A DNA stretch of 64,000 nt from Burkholderia diffusa (GTDB lineage Bacteria > Pseudomonadota > Gammaproteobacteria > Burkholderiales > Burkholderiaceae), in contig NZ_CABVPN010000013.1 of NCBI RefSeq assembly GCF_902499115.1, positions 62,001 through 126,000 on the forward strand, given 5' to 3'. Of the stretch, positions 1-8,376 are shown piece by piece. The stretch's first letter is position 1. Each line of letters begins with the position of its first letter. The position numbers were made by a program, and so were the translations under genes. The notes under the pieces were generated by a model. It was given only the letters and a program-made list of their open reading frames with translations, searched no databases and was not told where the DNA came from.

Positions 1-162
1 ATCTCTCAGACTGTTACCCACCGTTTCATTTGCTGACGAATCGCTCACAGTCCTTAACAACTACTGCGCGCTGGCCTGCACGACCGTCCGCACTCGCGCG
101 CCGGCCCTCGGTGCCGTATGATGCGGGGCGATTCCTCCCGCGCATCACGCGCATCCTTCGTC

Positions 163-381
163 ATGCCCAATCTGGATTTCACGCTGACCGGCGAATACGT
201 CGAGCTGCACAACCTTCTCAAGATCACCGGCCTCGCGGACAGCGGCGGCACGGCGAAGATGTTCGTCGCGTCCGGCGCGGTGAAAGTCGACGGCGTGGTC
301 GAACTGCGCAAGACCTGCAAGATCCGCGCGGGTCAGGTCGTGCTGTTCGGCGACACGCGGATCGCGGTTCACGACGCGTAG
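163..381 (+). CDS. S4-domain RNA-binding protein (YbcJ-like)
   Basis: A 72-residue protein that is almost entirely one S4 RNA-binding domain, seen in the run EYVELHNLLKITG...GGTAKMF...GAVKVDG...KTCKIRAGQVV. This is the size and layout of the YbcJ family, which are stand-alone S4 proteins thought to bind structured RNA; a precise target is not known. I chose the ATG at 163 (MPNLDF) because family members start just before the domain, although the frame is open upstream to 118. It stands alone, 129 bases ahead of the MATE pump gene. Bases 1-162 hold no other recognisable gene. Confidence 0.8.
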   Translation: MPNLDFTLTGEYVELHNLLKITGLADSGGTAKMFVASGAVKVDGVVELRKTCKIRAGQVVLFGDTRIAVHDA

Positions 382-510
382 CGGTTCCCCCTGACCGTGA
401 CATGGCCATCGGCGCGCGCGTTCGACACCGTTCGAATAAAGCCGTAAGCTAGCCGTCTCTCAAAATAAATACAGACAGCGCGGGCCCGCACCCGCGCGAG
501 CGCTCATTCC

Positions 511-1899
511 ATGTCGCATTCCGGTCTTACGCGGACGGCCGCCGCGCCGCCGTCCCTGTCCAGTCATGCCGCCGATACCGCGCGCCTCGCCGCGCCGCTT
601 GCGATCGCGCAGCTCTCGCAGATGGCGATGAGCGTCACCGACACGGTACTGCTCGGCTCGCTCGGCCCCGATTCGCTCGCGGCGGGCGGCCTCGGCGCGA
701 ACTTCTTCTTCGTCATCGTGACCGTCCTGCAGGGCGTGCTCTCGTCGGTCAGCGTGAGCGTCGCGCATGCGCGCGGCGCGCAGGCGGAACACCGCGTGCC
801 GCACATCTACTGGACCGGCTTCATGCTGTCCGTGCTGCTCGCGATTCCGGCGATCGTCGCGCTGTCGCTGTCCGAACCGATCCTGCTGATGTTCCACGAG
901 CCGCCGACGCTCGCGCGTCACGTCGGCGAGTACACCGGCATCCTGCGGTTCGCGGCGCTCGGCAGCCTGATCGGCGTCGGACTGATGCGCGCATTCCTGC
1001 CGGCGATCGGCGCCGCACGACGCCTGCTGTGGGTTTCGATCGGCGGCGTCGGCATCAACGGCGTGCTGAACTACGGGCTGATCCACGGCGCATTCGGCTT
1101 GCCGCGGCTCGGCTTCCTCGGCTCGGCGGTCGCGACGACCATCACCATCTGGCTCACCGCGCTCGCGCTGATCTGGCTGCTGCACGGCCGCCAGCGGTTC
1201 CGCCATTTCGTGACCGCCGCCCGTCCGAAACTGCCCTTGATGGGCGAGCTGATCGGCATCGGCTGGCCGGTGGCGATCACGTACGGGGTCGAATCGACGC
1301 TCTTTCTCGCCACGGGTCTCACCATCGGCGTGCTCGGCGCGACGTCGCTTGCCGCGCATCAGATCGCGCTGAACGTCGCGTCGGTCGCGTTCATGGTGCC
1401 GCTCGCGATCGGCCAGGCCGCCAACGTGCGGGTCGGCTACTGGGTCGGCGCCGGCCAGCCGGTCGCCGCGCGACATGCGGGTTTCGTCGCGCTCGGCCTC
1501 GGCGTCGCGTTCATGTCGCTGTCGGGGCTCGTGCTGATCGTCGCGCCGCATGCGATCGTCGGCCTGTATCTGCAACTCGACGACCCGGCCAACGCGGCGA
1601 CCGTGTCGCTGGCCGCATCGCTCCTCGGCATCGCCGCGGTGTTCCAGATCGTCGACGGCATGCAGACCGTCGGGTCGGGCGCACTGCGCGGACTGCGGGA
1701 CACGCGCATCCCGATGCTCGCGGCGACCTTCGGCTACTGGGGCATCGGTTTCCCGACCGGTTACTGGCTGGCATTCCATGCCGGCCTCGGCGCTCGCGGC
1801 CTGTGGTGGGGGCTCGCGGCCGGCCTCGCGAGCGTCGCCGTGCTGATGGCCTGGCGCTTTCACCGGAAGACCTCGTCGCTCGTCGCTGCGACGCGTTGA
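511..1899 (+). CDS. MATE family multidrug efflux transporter (NorM-like)
   Basis: A 462-residue inner-membrane protein of the expected length for the MATE family, which exports cationic drugs and dyes in exchange for Na+ or H+. It shows about twelve hydrophobic segments arranged as two similar halves, with the early segment LAAPLAIAQLSQMAMSVTDTVLLG typical of the first MATE repeat and IGWPVAITYGVESTLFLATGLTIG opening the second. The ATG at 511 is the first sensible start. No regulator is adjacent. Family assignment is secure; the substrate is not predictable from sequence alone. Confidence 0.9.
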   Translation: MSHSGLTRTAAAPPSLSSHAADTARLAAPLAIAQLSQMAMSVTDTVLLGSLGPDSLAAGGLGANFFFVIVTVLQGVLSSVSVSVAHARGAQAEHRVPHIYWTGFMLSVLLAIPAIVALSLSEPILLMFHEPPTLARHVGEYTGILRFAALGSLIGVGLMRAFLPAIGAARRLLWVSIGGVGINGVLNYGLIHGAFGLPRLGFLGSAVATTITIWLTALALIWLLHGRQRFRHFVTAARPKLPLMGELIGIGWPVAITYGVESTLFLATGLTIGVLGATSLAAHQIALNVASVAFMVPLAIGQAANVRVGYWVGAGQPVAARHAGFVALGLGVAFMSLSGLVLIVAPHAIVGLYLQLDDPANAATVSLAASLLGIAAVFQIVDGMQTVGSGALRGLRDTRIPMLAATFGYWGIGFPTGYWLAFHAGLGARGLWWGLAAGLASVAVLMAWRFHRKTSSLVAATR

Positions 1900-2040
1900 G
1901 CTCGGCACGACGCAAAATCGCAGCCGGCGCTATGCTTGTCGGTTGAAGACCCAGGACGCCGCGCCAGCGGCGCGACTGCCTCACGATACGCCAGACGCCG
2001 CGCGAACCGCGGCTTTTCCCCTTCCCAAGAGGAGTGCATC

Positions 2041-3435
2041 ATGAACGAAGCAGTTCGGATGGAACGCGACACGTTCGGCGAGATCGCCGTGCCGGCCAAC
2101 CGGCTCTGGGGCGCGCAGACGGAACGCTCGCTGCAGAATTTCCGGATCTCGACGGAGAAGCAGTCGCCCGAGCTGATCCACGCGCTCGCGATCGTCAAGC
2201 GTGCCGCGGCCGCCGTGAACCAGTCGCTCGGCGTGCTGGCCGACGAAAAGGCGCGCGCGATCATCGACGCGGCCGACGAGATCATCGCTGGCAAGCATCC
2301 GCGCGAATTCCCGCTCGCGGTCTGGCAGACGGGCTCCGGCACGCAGACCAACATGAACCTCAACGAGGTGATCGCGAACCGGGCGAGCGAGCTGCTCGGC
2401 GGCGAGCGCGGCGAAGCACGCAAGGTCCACCCGAACGACGACGTGAACCGCGGCCAGTCGTCGAACGACGTGTTCCCGACCGCGATGCATATCGCGGCCG
2501 CCTACGCGATTGTCAACCACCTGCTGCCCGCGCTGCGCACGCTGCGCGCGACGCTCGACGCGAAGTCGAAGGCTTTCGCCGACATCGTGAAGATCGGCCG
2601 CACGCACCTGCAGGACGCGACGCCGCTCACGCTCGGGCAGGAGTTTTCCGGCTACGTCGCGCAGCTCGACCAGGGCGTCCGGCACGTCGAATCCGCGCTG
2701 CCGCACCTGTACGAACTCGCGCTCGGCGGCACCGCCGTCGGCACCGGGCTGAACGCGCATCCGGAGTTCGCGGTGCGCGTGGCCGACGAGATCGGCCGGC
2801 TGACGAAGCTGCCGTTCGTGACCGCCCCGAGCAAGTTCGAGGTGATGGCAGCCGCCGACGCGCTGGTGTTCGCGCACGGCGCGCTGAAGACGGTCGCGGC
2901 CGGCCTGATGAAGATCGCCAACGACGTGCGCTGGCTTGCGAGCGGGCCGCGCTGCGGGCTCGGCGAACTGTCGATTCCGGAAAACGAACCGGGCAGCTCG
3001 ATCATGCCGGGCAAGGTGAACCCGACGCAGTCGGAAGCCGTGACGATGCTGTGCTGCCAGGTGTTCGGCAACGATGTCGCGGTCAACGTCGGCGGCGCCA
3101 GCGGCAATTTCGAGCTGAACGTGTTCCGGCCGATGATCGCGCACAACGTGCTGCAGTCGGTGCGGCTGCTCGCCGACGGCGCGCAGAGCTTCAACGACCA
3201 CTGCGCGGTGGGCATCGAGCCGAATCGCGCGCGCATCGACCTGCTGCTGAATGAATCGCTGATGCTCGTGACGGCGCTCAATCCGCACATCGGCTACGAC
3301 AAGGCCGCGCAGATCGCGAAGAAGGCGCACAAGGAAGGCACGACGCTGAAAGCCGCCGCGCTCGCGCTCGGCTACCTGACCGAGGCGGAATTCGACGCGT
3401 GGGTGCGCCCCGAAGAGATGATCGGATCGCGGTAA
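2041..3435 (+). CDS. fumC: Class II fumarate hydratase
   Basis: Reversibly hydrates fumarate to L-malate in the TCA cycle; a cytoplasmic homotetramer. The 464-residue length and the superfamily signature GSSIMPGKVNP (around residues 318-328, the flexible catalytic-serine loop) identify the fumarase/aspartase family, and the surrounding GSGTQTNMN and SSNDVFPTAMHIA blocks are typical of FumC. The ATG at 2041 is preceded by a good ribosome site (AGGAG about 9 bases upstream), which rules out the longer open frame starting at 1936. It is followed by a convergent thioesterase gene. Confidence 0.95.
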   Translation: MNEAVRMERDTFGEIAVPANRLWGAQTERSLQNFRISTEKQSPELIHALAIVKRAAAAVNQSLGVLADEKARAIIDAADEIIAGKHPREFPLAVWQTGSGTQTNMNLNEVIANRASELLGGERGEARKVHPNDDVNRGQSSNDVFPTAMHIAAAYAIVNHLLPALRTLRATLDAKSKAFADIVKIGRTHLQDATPLTLGQEFSGYVAQLDQGVRHVESALPHLYELALGGTAVGTGLNAHPEFAVRVADEIGRLTKLPFVTAPSKFEVMAAADALVFAHGALKTVAAGLMKIANDVRWLASGPRCGLGELSIPENEPGSSIMPGKVNPTQSEAVTMLCCQVFGNDVAVNVGGASGNFELNVFRPMIAHNVLQSVRLLADGAQSFNDHCAVGIEPNRARIDLLLNESLMLVTALNPHIGYDKAAQIAKKAHKEGTTLKAAALALGYLTEAEFDAWVRPEEMIGSR

Positions 3436-3456
3436 TCGCGGGGAGGCGACGCGATG

Positions 3457-3486
3457 ACGGGCGCGGCACGCATGCGCGGCGCCCGT
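3457..3486. terminator. Inverted repeat between convergent fumC and thioesterase genes
   Basis: ACGGGCGC (3457-3464) pairs with GCGCCCGT (3479-3486) around a 14-base loop, in the short gap between two converging genes. There is no clear T-run on either side, so it is a candidate bidirectional transcription end rather than a proven intrinsic terminator. Confidence 0.4.
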
Positions 3487-3491
3487 TGTCG

Positions 3492-4004
3492 TCAGACGGT
3501 GCCCTTCGCCACTTCCTCGGGCTTCATCTCGACGATCTTGTCGAGCGCGGCGCGCACGTCGGCCGCATATTTTGCGAGCACCTTCTGTTCGTCGGTCTCG
3601 GGCACGAACGGCGGCACCGGCACCGGGTTGCCGTTCTCATCGACCGCGACGAACACGACGAGGCAATCGGTCGTCTGGCGCAGTACGCCGCCCTTCGGAT
3701 CGCCGGCGTGCACGGACACATGGATGTGCATGCTGGTGCGCCCCGTCGCGACGACGCGCGCCTTCAGTTCGACCAGGTTGCCAACGAGGATCGGCCGCTG
3801 GAAGCGGATGTTGCCGACGCTGACCGTCACGCAATAGCGGCTCGACCAGACCGCCGCACACGCATACGCGACCTCGTCGATCCACTTCATCAGCGCGCCG
3901 CCATGCACCTTGCCGCCGAAGTTCACGGACGACGGCTCGGCGAGGAAGCGGAATACGGTTTCGGTGCGGTCGAGGGCGGCCGGTACGGGGGACGGTTGGG
4001 ACAT
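3492..4004 (-). CDS. Acyl-CoA thioesterase, hotdog fold (YciA/BACH-like)
   Basis: A 170-residue single hotdog-domain protein that should hydrolyse acyl-CoA to free acid and CoA. The motif VNFGGKVHGGALMKWIDEVAYACA carries the asparagine and the HGG...D/E pattern of the YciA/cytosolic acyl-CoA hydrolase family, followed by the strand block VTVSVGNIRFQRPILVGNLVELKARV. I chose the ATG at 4004 (MSQPSP) because a GGAG ribosome site lies just upstream and the longer frame to 4115 reads as unrelated sequence. It converges on fumC. Chain-length preference cannot be told. Confidence 0.88.
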   Translation of the reverse strand: MSQPSPVPAALDRTETVFRFLAEPSSVNFGGKVHGGALMKWIDEVAYACAAVWSSRYCVTVSVGNIRFQRPILVGNLVELKARVVATGRTSMHIHVSVHAGDPKGGVLRQTTDCLVVFVAVDENGNPVPVPPFVPETDEQKVLAKYAADVRAALDKIVEMKPEEVAKGTV

Positions 4005-4148
4005 CGTGGTAGCTCCAGGCGGCGGGGGCACTGCAATCGGCGCATTATACGTTGCACTGCGGCAACACGTCGCGGTGCCCGCCGCGCCGCAGCGACGGCA
4101 CGCCCACCCGCGCACTGAGCCGGCATCGGCACCGCAAGCTGGCGCCCG

Positions 4149-4289
4149 TCAGCGGCGCACCGTGATGCCCTGGTCGATCGTCCCGTACATCTCGAGGCTG
4201 CCGCCCCGCGCGCCGGCGGCACCCGCACCGCCCTGCGCACAGGCCGCGCAGAGGAACGCGGCCACCAACAGGCAGAAAATCGTCTTCAT
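4149..4289 (-). CDS. Small lipoprotein, unknown function
   Basis: A 46-residue protein beginning MKTIFCLLVAAFLCAAC, a short signal peptide ending in a good lipobox (LCAAC) with the cysteine near residue 17, so it should be lipidated and membrane-anchored. The mature part is only about 30 residues, glycine and alanine rich, ending EMYGTIDQGITVRR. The longer open frame upstream to 4460 has no signal-like start, which supports the ATG at 4289. The function is not recognised; the closing motif looks like a conserved Burkholderia small-lipoprotein pattern, but I cannot verify that. Confidence 0.6.
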   Translation of the reverse strand: MKTIFCLLVAAFLCAACAQGGAGAAGARGGSLEMYGTIDQGITVRR

Positions 4290-4464
4290 CGTTGCATCGT
4301 GTCGCATCCGGCGGCCCACTGCCGCCGCGTCGGGCCATTCTACGCGCGCGGCCGGCAACCGCGGGCGCACACCGCCCCGCCGCATCTGACATTTCATCCG
4401 AACGCGAAACATCGAATGCGCGCAGCGCCTACACTGCAGGCATTCCGCCTGACGAGACACGACG

Positions 4465-5172
4465 ATGACCGATCAAGACGACCACCACTTTCCAGGCCTG
4501 AGCCGGATCGGCGCACTGATCGCCGATCCCGGCCGCGCCGCGATGCTGTGGGTGCTGATGGACGGCAGCGCGCGGCCGGCCGGCGAACTGACGATGATCG
4601 CGGGGCTGTCGCCTTCCGCGGCGAGCGCGCACCTTGCGCGCCTGACCGAAGGTGGCCTGCTCGCGCTCGACGTGCGTGGCCGGCACCGCTACTACCGGCT
4701 CGCGTCGGTCGACATCGCGGCGTCGCTCGAGGCACTCGCAAACGTGGCCCGCGCGGCCGCACCGAACCGTCCGGTGCCGCCGCCGTCGCGCACGGTGCCG
4801 GCCGAACTGCGCTACGCGCGCACCTGCTACGACCACATGGCCGGCGAGCTCGCGGTCCGCATCTTCGACGGGCTCACCGCACGCGGCTGGCTGCAGGCGG
4901 ACGGCGATGCGATCGAAGCCACCGAACTCGGCACGCAGGCGCTCGGGCGCTGGGGCATCGACGTCGCACAGCAGCGCACGCGCCGCCGCCGTTTCGCATG
5001 CCGCTGCCTCGACTGGAGCGAGCGCCGCCCGCATCTCGGCGGCGCGCTGGGCGCGGCACTGCTCGACAGCTTCTGCGCGCACGGCTGGATCGAGCGCACC
5101 GTGCGGCCGCGCGTGCTGCGCGTCACCGTGCCGGGACAGCAGATTTTCGACGACTGGCTTACGTCCGCTTGA
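4465..5172 (+). CDS. ArsR-like winged-helix transcriptional regulator
   Basis: A 235-residue DNA-binding protein. Residues about 10-80 form an ArsR-type winged helix: LIADPGRAAMLWVLMDGSARPAGELTMIAGLSPSAASAHLARLTEGGLL followed by the wing RGRHRYYRL. The C-terminal half holds further helical and winged-helix-like sequence. ArsR proteins usually repress their own operon and respond to metals or small molecules; the conserved metal-binding cysteine box of the recognition helix is absent, so metal sensing is unlikely by that site. It stands alone, 162 bases before the FecR-domain gene. Confidence 0.8.
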   Translation: MTDQDDHHFPGLSRIGALIADPGRAAMLWVLMDGSARPAGELTMIAGLSPSAASAHLARLTEGGLLALDVRGRHRYYRLASVDIAASLEALANVARAAAPNRPVPPPSRTVPAELRYARTCYDHMAGELAVRIFDGLTARGWLQADGDAIEATELGTQALGRWGIDVAQQRTRRRRFACRCLDWSERRPHLGGALGAALLDSFCAHGWIERTVRPRVLRVTVPGQQIFDDWLTSA

Positions 5173-5334
5173 CGTGCGCATTGCGACCGGATGACAACGG
5201 CACGCGATGGACAGGTTTTGTTACATCGCGTGCCATACGACTTACAAAACACTGAGCACTGAAACAGGCCGAGCGGATATTGTGAACTCGACGGCACGAA
5301 TCGACGCGCCGCGATAACGACGAAGACGCTCATC

Positions 5335-7845
5335 ATGGCCTCCCTGTTCACGCTCAAGCGAACCGCCCACTGCACGCTGCTCGCTGTCGCCACGCTGGCG
5401 ACCCTGCCGTCCGCATTCGCGCAAGCGACACAGGCCGCGGCGTATGCGGCCGCCGCCCGACAACCGGGTGGCGATCCGCCGAGCCGCGTCGCCCGGCTCA
5501 ACTACATGTCGGGTGCCGTGACGACGGAACCCGCCGGCACCGATACCTGGTCGTACGCCGCCGTGAACCGGCCTCTGACGACCGGCGACCAGCTGTGGAA
5601 CGATGCCGGCGCGCGCTCGGAACTGCACATCGGCTCGACCGCGGTGCGTCTCGGCGAATCGACGAACCTGTCGGTCCTGAACCTCGACGACAACACGACG
5701 CAGCTGAAAGTCGGGCTCGGCACCGTGTCGACCCACGTACGCGATCTGCCGCCCGGCGGAGCCTACGAAATCGATACGCCCAATCTCGCGCTCGGCATCA
5801 CGGGCCCCGGCGACTATCGCGTCGATGTCGCGCCGAACGGTGCGACCACGACGGTCACCGTCCGCAGCGGTAGCGCGACCGTCTACGGCAGCAACGGGCA
5901 GTATCCGCTGTCGCCCGGGCAGCAGGTCGTGTTCGCCGGCACCGACCTGCAGGTCGCACAGCAATCGGCCGCACCGGCCCCCGATGGGCTCGACCAGTGG
6001 GCCGCCAGCCGCGATGCGGCCGAGCAGCGCTCGGTGTCGGCCCGCTACGTATCGCGCGACGTTCCCGGCTATCAGGACCTCGACGCGAACGGTACGTGGC
6101 GCGAAACCCCGAATTACGGCGAGGTCTGGGTGCCGAACGACACGCCGGCCGACTGGGCGCCGTATCACGACGGTCACTGGATCTGGCAAGCGCCGTGGGG
6201 CTGGACGTGGGTCGACGATGCACCGTGGGGCTTCGCGCCCTATCACTACGGCCGCTGGGCCTATGTCGACGATAGCTGGGCATGGGTGCCCGGCCCGATG
6301 GTCGTCAGCCAGCCGCCCGTCTACGCGCCAGCGCTCGTCGCGTTCGTGGGTGGAGGCGGCGGTCCCGACTGGAGCGTCGCCCTGACGGTCGGCGGCGTCG
6401 CCGCGGCCGGCTGCGCGTGGTTCGCACTCGGCCCGGGCGAAGCCTGGCATCCCGGCTGGGGTGGCTGGAGCCCGCATTACTACGATCGCGTGAACCGGAA
6501 CATCGTGGTCAACAACGTGACGGTCAACAAGACCGTGAACGTGACGAACATCACCAACATCACGAACATCAACAAGACGTACGTGAACTTCCGCGCGCCG
6601 CACGCGATCACGGCCGTGCCGGCGTCCGCGTTCGTGCACGGTCAGCCAGTCGCGCACTTCTCGCAGCGCGTCGATCCGCAGCAATGGCGCAACGCGCACG
6701 TGATGCCGGGCACCCCCGGCATTGCGCCGGTACGCCAGAGCTTTACCGGCGGACTGCGCACGGCCAGCTACCGCCCGCCGGCAGCGATCGGACAGCACAC
6801 GTTCGTCGCGACGCGCAATCCGGCGGTACCGGCCGCATATCGGGACCAGGCGGCCGCGCATCTCGCCCGGCAAGGCGCGCGCGTGCCGGGCGCGGGCGCG
6901 CCCGTCGCGAAGACGAACGTGCCGGCCGACTATACGGCTCGCCCGGTCCGCGTTCCGGGCAACCCGAAGGCCGGTGCATGGGCGATGCGCAACGTTCAGC
7001 TCGTGAACCCGCACGGTCCTGTCGTGCAACCGGCGCACGCGCCGCGCGACGGGCAGCCAGCCCCGGCACAGGCACTGGCCGCACGGCCGGGTGCGCCGAT
7101 GCCTGTCGTGCCGAATGGCGCGCGGCCGACGAACGGCGAAGGCCCCAATGCGCCGCGCTTCACGAACGGCACCACGCCGCAGGCACCGGGCAATCCGGCT
7201 GCGCATCAGGCATTGGGCCCTGGAAATGGCGTCCCGCACCCGCCGACGTCCGCCAACACGCCGACCGGGCACGACAACACGCATGCTGCCGCGGCGCCCG
7301 CGCCCGCGTGGATGCAACCGCATACGCCGATGGAGCGTCAGCGCCCGACGCCGCCGACGGCTCTCCACGCAGCGGGACAGAATGCACTGCCGCCCGTGCG
7401 CGGCGCGGCACCGGCCCAGCATCCGGAAGCCGCGCCCAGTACGCAACTCGGCGGGCGGCAGGAAACGCCGCGCGCGTTGCCGCAACCACGGCTCGATACG
7501 ACCGCGCAGATTCCGCAGCCGCGTCCGCGTCCTGACTTCGCGGCACCGGCCCAGCATGCGCAGCCGCGGCCCGAGCGGGCCGCCCCGACACCGCAACCGC
7601 GCCCCGAATTCGCGCAACCGGCACCAAGGCACGAAGTCGCGCCGCCGCGCGTGAACGAGTACCGCCCGCCCGCGCCGGCCGTACACGAAATGCCGCGACC
7701 GCAGCCGCAAGCTCCGCGCATGGAGCCGCGGCCGTCGATGCCCGCGCCGCACGTGGAACCACGGCCGCAACCGGCGCCGCACGTCGAGGCGCCGCGCCCG
7801 AGCAACCCGCCGCCCGGCGGCCACGACGAGCGGCACCGCCAGTAA
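5335..7845 (+). CDS. Exported FecR-domain / DUF6600 proline-rich protein
   Basis: An 836-residue secreted protein. Residues about 1-25 are a signal peptide (HCTLLAVATLATLPSAFAQA). Residues about 50-200 form a FecR-type beta domain (VRLGESTNLSVLNLD...IDTPNLALGITGPGDYRV...VRSGSATVY). A tryptophan-rich DUF6600-like section follows around 245-330 with repeats such as GHWIWQAPWGWTWVDDAPWGFAPYHYGRW, then a V/N/T-rich stretch, and the last ~270 residues are low-complexity Pro/Ala/Gln sequence. This layout fits a periplasmic or cell-envelope protein of unknown function. No FecI sigma factor or TonB receptor is adjacent, so it is probably not an iron-signalling FecR. Confidence 0.8.
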   Translation: MASLFTLKRTAHCTLLAVATLATLPSAFAQATQAAAYAAAARQPGGDPPSRVARLNYMSGAVTTEPAGTDTWSYAAVNRPLTTGDQLWNDAGARSELHIGSTAVRLGESTNLSVLNLDDNTTQLKVGLGTVSTHVRDLPPGGAYEIDTPNLALGITGPGDYRVDVAPNGATTTVTVRSGSATVYGSNGQYPLSPGQQVVFAGTDLQVAQQSAAPAPDGLDQWAASRDAAEQRSVSARYVSRDVPGYQDLDANGTWRETPNYGEVWVPNDTPADWAPYHDGHWIWQAPWGWTWVDDAPWGFAPYHYGRWAYVDDSWAWVPGPMVVSQPPVYAPALVAFVGGGGGPDWSVALTVGGVAAAGCAWFALGPGEAWHPGWGGWSPHYYDRVNRNIVVNNVTVNKTVNVTNITNITNINKTYVNFRAPHAITAVPASAFVHGQPVAHFSQRVDPQQWRNAHVMPGTPGIAPVRQSFTGGLRTASYRPPAAIGQHTFVATRNPAVPAAYRDQAAAHLARQGARVPGAGAPVAKTNVPADYTARPVRVPGNPKAGAWAMRNVQLVNPHGPVVQPAHAPRDGQPAPAQALAARPGAPMPVVPNGARPTNGEGPNAPRFTNGTTPQAPGNPAAHQALGPGNGVPHPPTSANTPTGHDNTHAAAAPAPAWMQPHTPMERQRPTPPTALHAAGQNALPPVRGAAPAQHPEAAPSTQLGGRQETPRALPQPRLDTTAQIPQPRPRPDFAAPAQHAQPRPERAAPTPQPRPEFAQPAPRHEVAPPRVNEYRPPAPAVHEMPRPQPQAPRMEPRPSMPAPHVEPRPQPAPHVEAPRPSNPPPGGHDERHRQ

Positions 7846-7864
7846 CCGCGCCCGATGAAACGGA

Positions 7865-7899
7865 AAGGCCCGACCGGCGAATGCCAGTCGGGCCTTCTT
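7865..7899 (+). terminator. Intrinsic terminator after the FecR/DUF6600 gene
   Basis: AAGGCCCGAC pairs with GTCGGGCCTT around a 12-base loop, followed by TCTTC. The stem closely resembles the terminator after folA at 55869-55908, so this is a host-type hairpin. It also lies just downstream of the leftward thyA remnant. Confidence 0.75.
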
Positions 7900-7955
7900 C
7901 ATTCCGTCTGGCGCGGATCGCATAACCCGCACCGCCCGCCGTCGAACGCCGGGGC

Positions 7956-8165
7956 TCAGACCGCCATCGGCGCGGTCAGCGGCTCATGATGCCGATAGCC
8001 GACGAGCGAGAAGTCGGACGGCTCGATCTGCTCGAGCCATTCCGGCGCATAAACACCCGTCTTCGCGTAGTCCGGCACGCGCTCGGCAATCTCGAGCCGC
8101 GGGCTGTCGTACGGTTCGCGCGTGAGCTGCTGCTGCAGCATGTCGAGCTGGTTCTCGTAGATATG
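7956..8165 (-). pseudogene. thyA: Host thymidylate synthase, 3' part (69 codons), cut off by island insertion
   Basis: This is the C-terminal end of a ThyA: HIYENQLDMLQQQL through DFSLVGYRHHEP and the usual hydrophobic C-terminus ending APMAV. It lacks any start and begins exactly at the His-Ile-Tyr motif that contacts dUMP. The matching N-terminal 256 codons lie at 52022-52789 on the same strand, on the far side of the island, and the two join in frame to give 323 residues. The first codon here is CAT where the right-hand copy has CAC, a one-base difference explained by a junction core carried in by the element. It cannot encode an enzyme alone. Confidence 0.93.
8160..8165. other. Left attachment core (GATATG)
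   Basis: Alignment of the two thyA halves places the left junction inside GATATG. The equivalent bases at the right junction are GATGTG, which fit uninterrupted thyA (GCG CAC ATC TAC). A six-base core that differs between ends is the pattern expected when a Tn554/GInt-type recombinase carries core bases from a previous site. Confidence 0.7.
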
Positions 8166-8192
8166 TTTCTGGAACCAAATTTTTTATACCAA
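8166..8192 (+). repeat. Left terminal inverted repeat
   Basis: Read inward it starts TTTCTGGAACC, then an A/T block, then TACCAA. It matches the right end read inward (TTTATGGAACC, A/T block, TACCAA). It is a probable recombinase binding arm. Confidence 0.75.
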
Positions 8193-8250
8193 TCCGGCGC
8201 ATCTCCCACGGAAAACCGGACTATCTAGTCATCCCAAGCAAGAAATTTCA

Positions 8251-8271
8251 TGGAACCATATTCTTTTACCA
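8251..8271 (+). repeat. Internal copy of the left terminal repeat
   Basis: TGGAACC, an A/T-rich spacer and TACCA recur here in direct orientation, 81 bases inside the copy at 8170-8191. Two similar sites in phase at one end suggest a second recombinase or accessory-factor binding site. Confidence 0.65.
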
Positions 8272-8376
8272 CTTCATCAATCTCCAGGTATCATTCCGCC
8301 GGCGCTCTTGCCAGTTGCCCATCAGACTCAGAGACGTGCGGTTTACGGAAAGACATTCCTACCGGGAGGCTCATAA

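Noticed and set aside
5242..7932. 896-codon leftward open frame
   Set aside because: Arg-rich shadow of the FecR/DUF6600 gene; no domains and no start signals.
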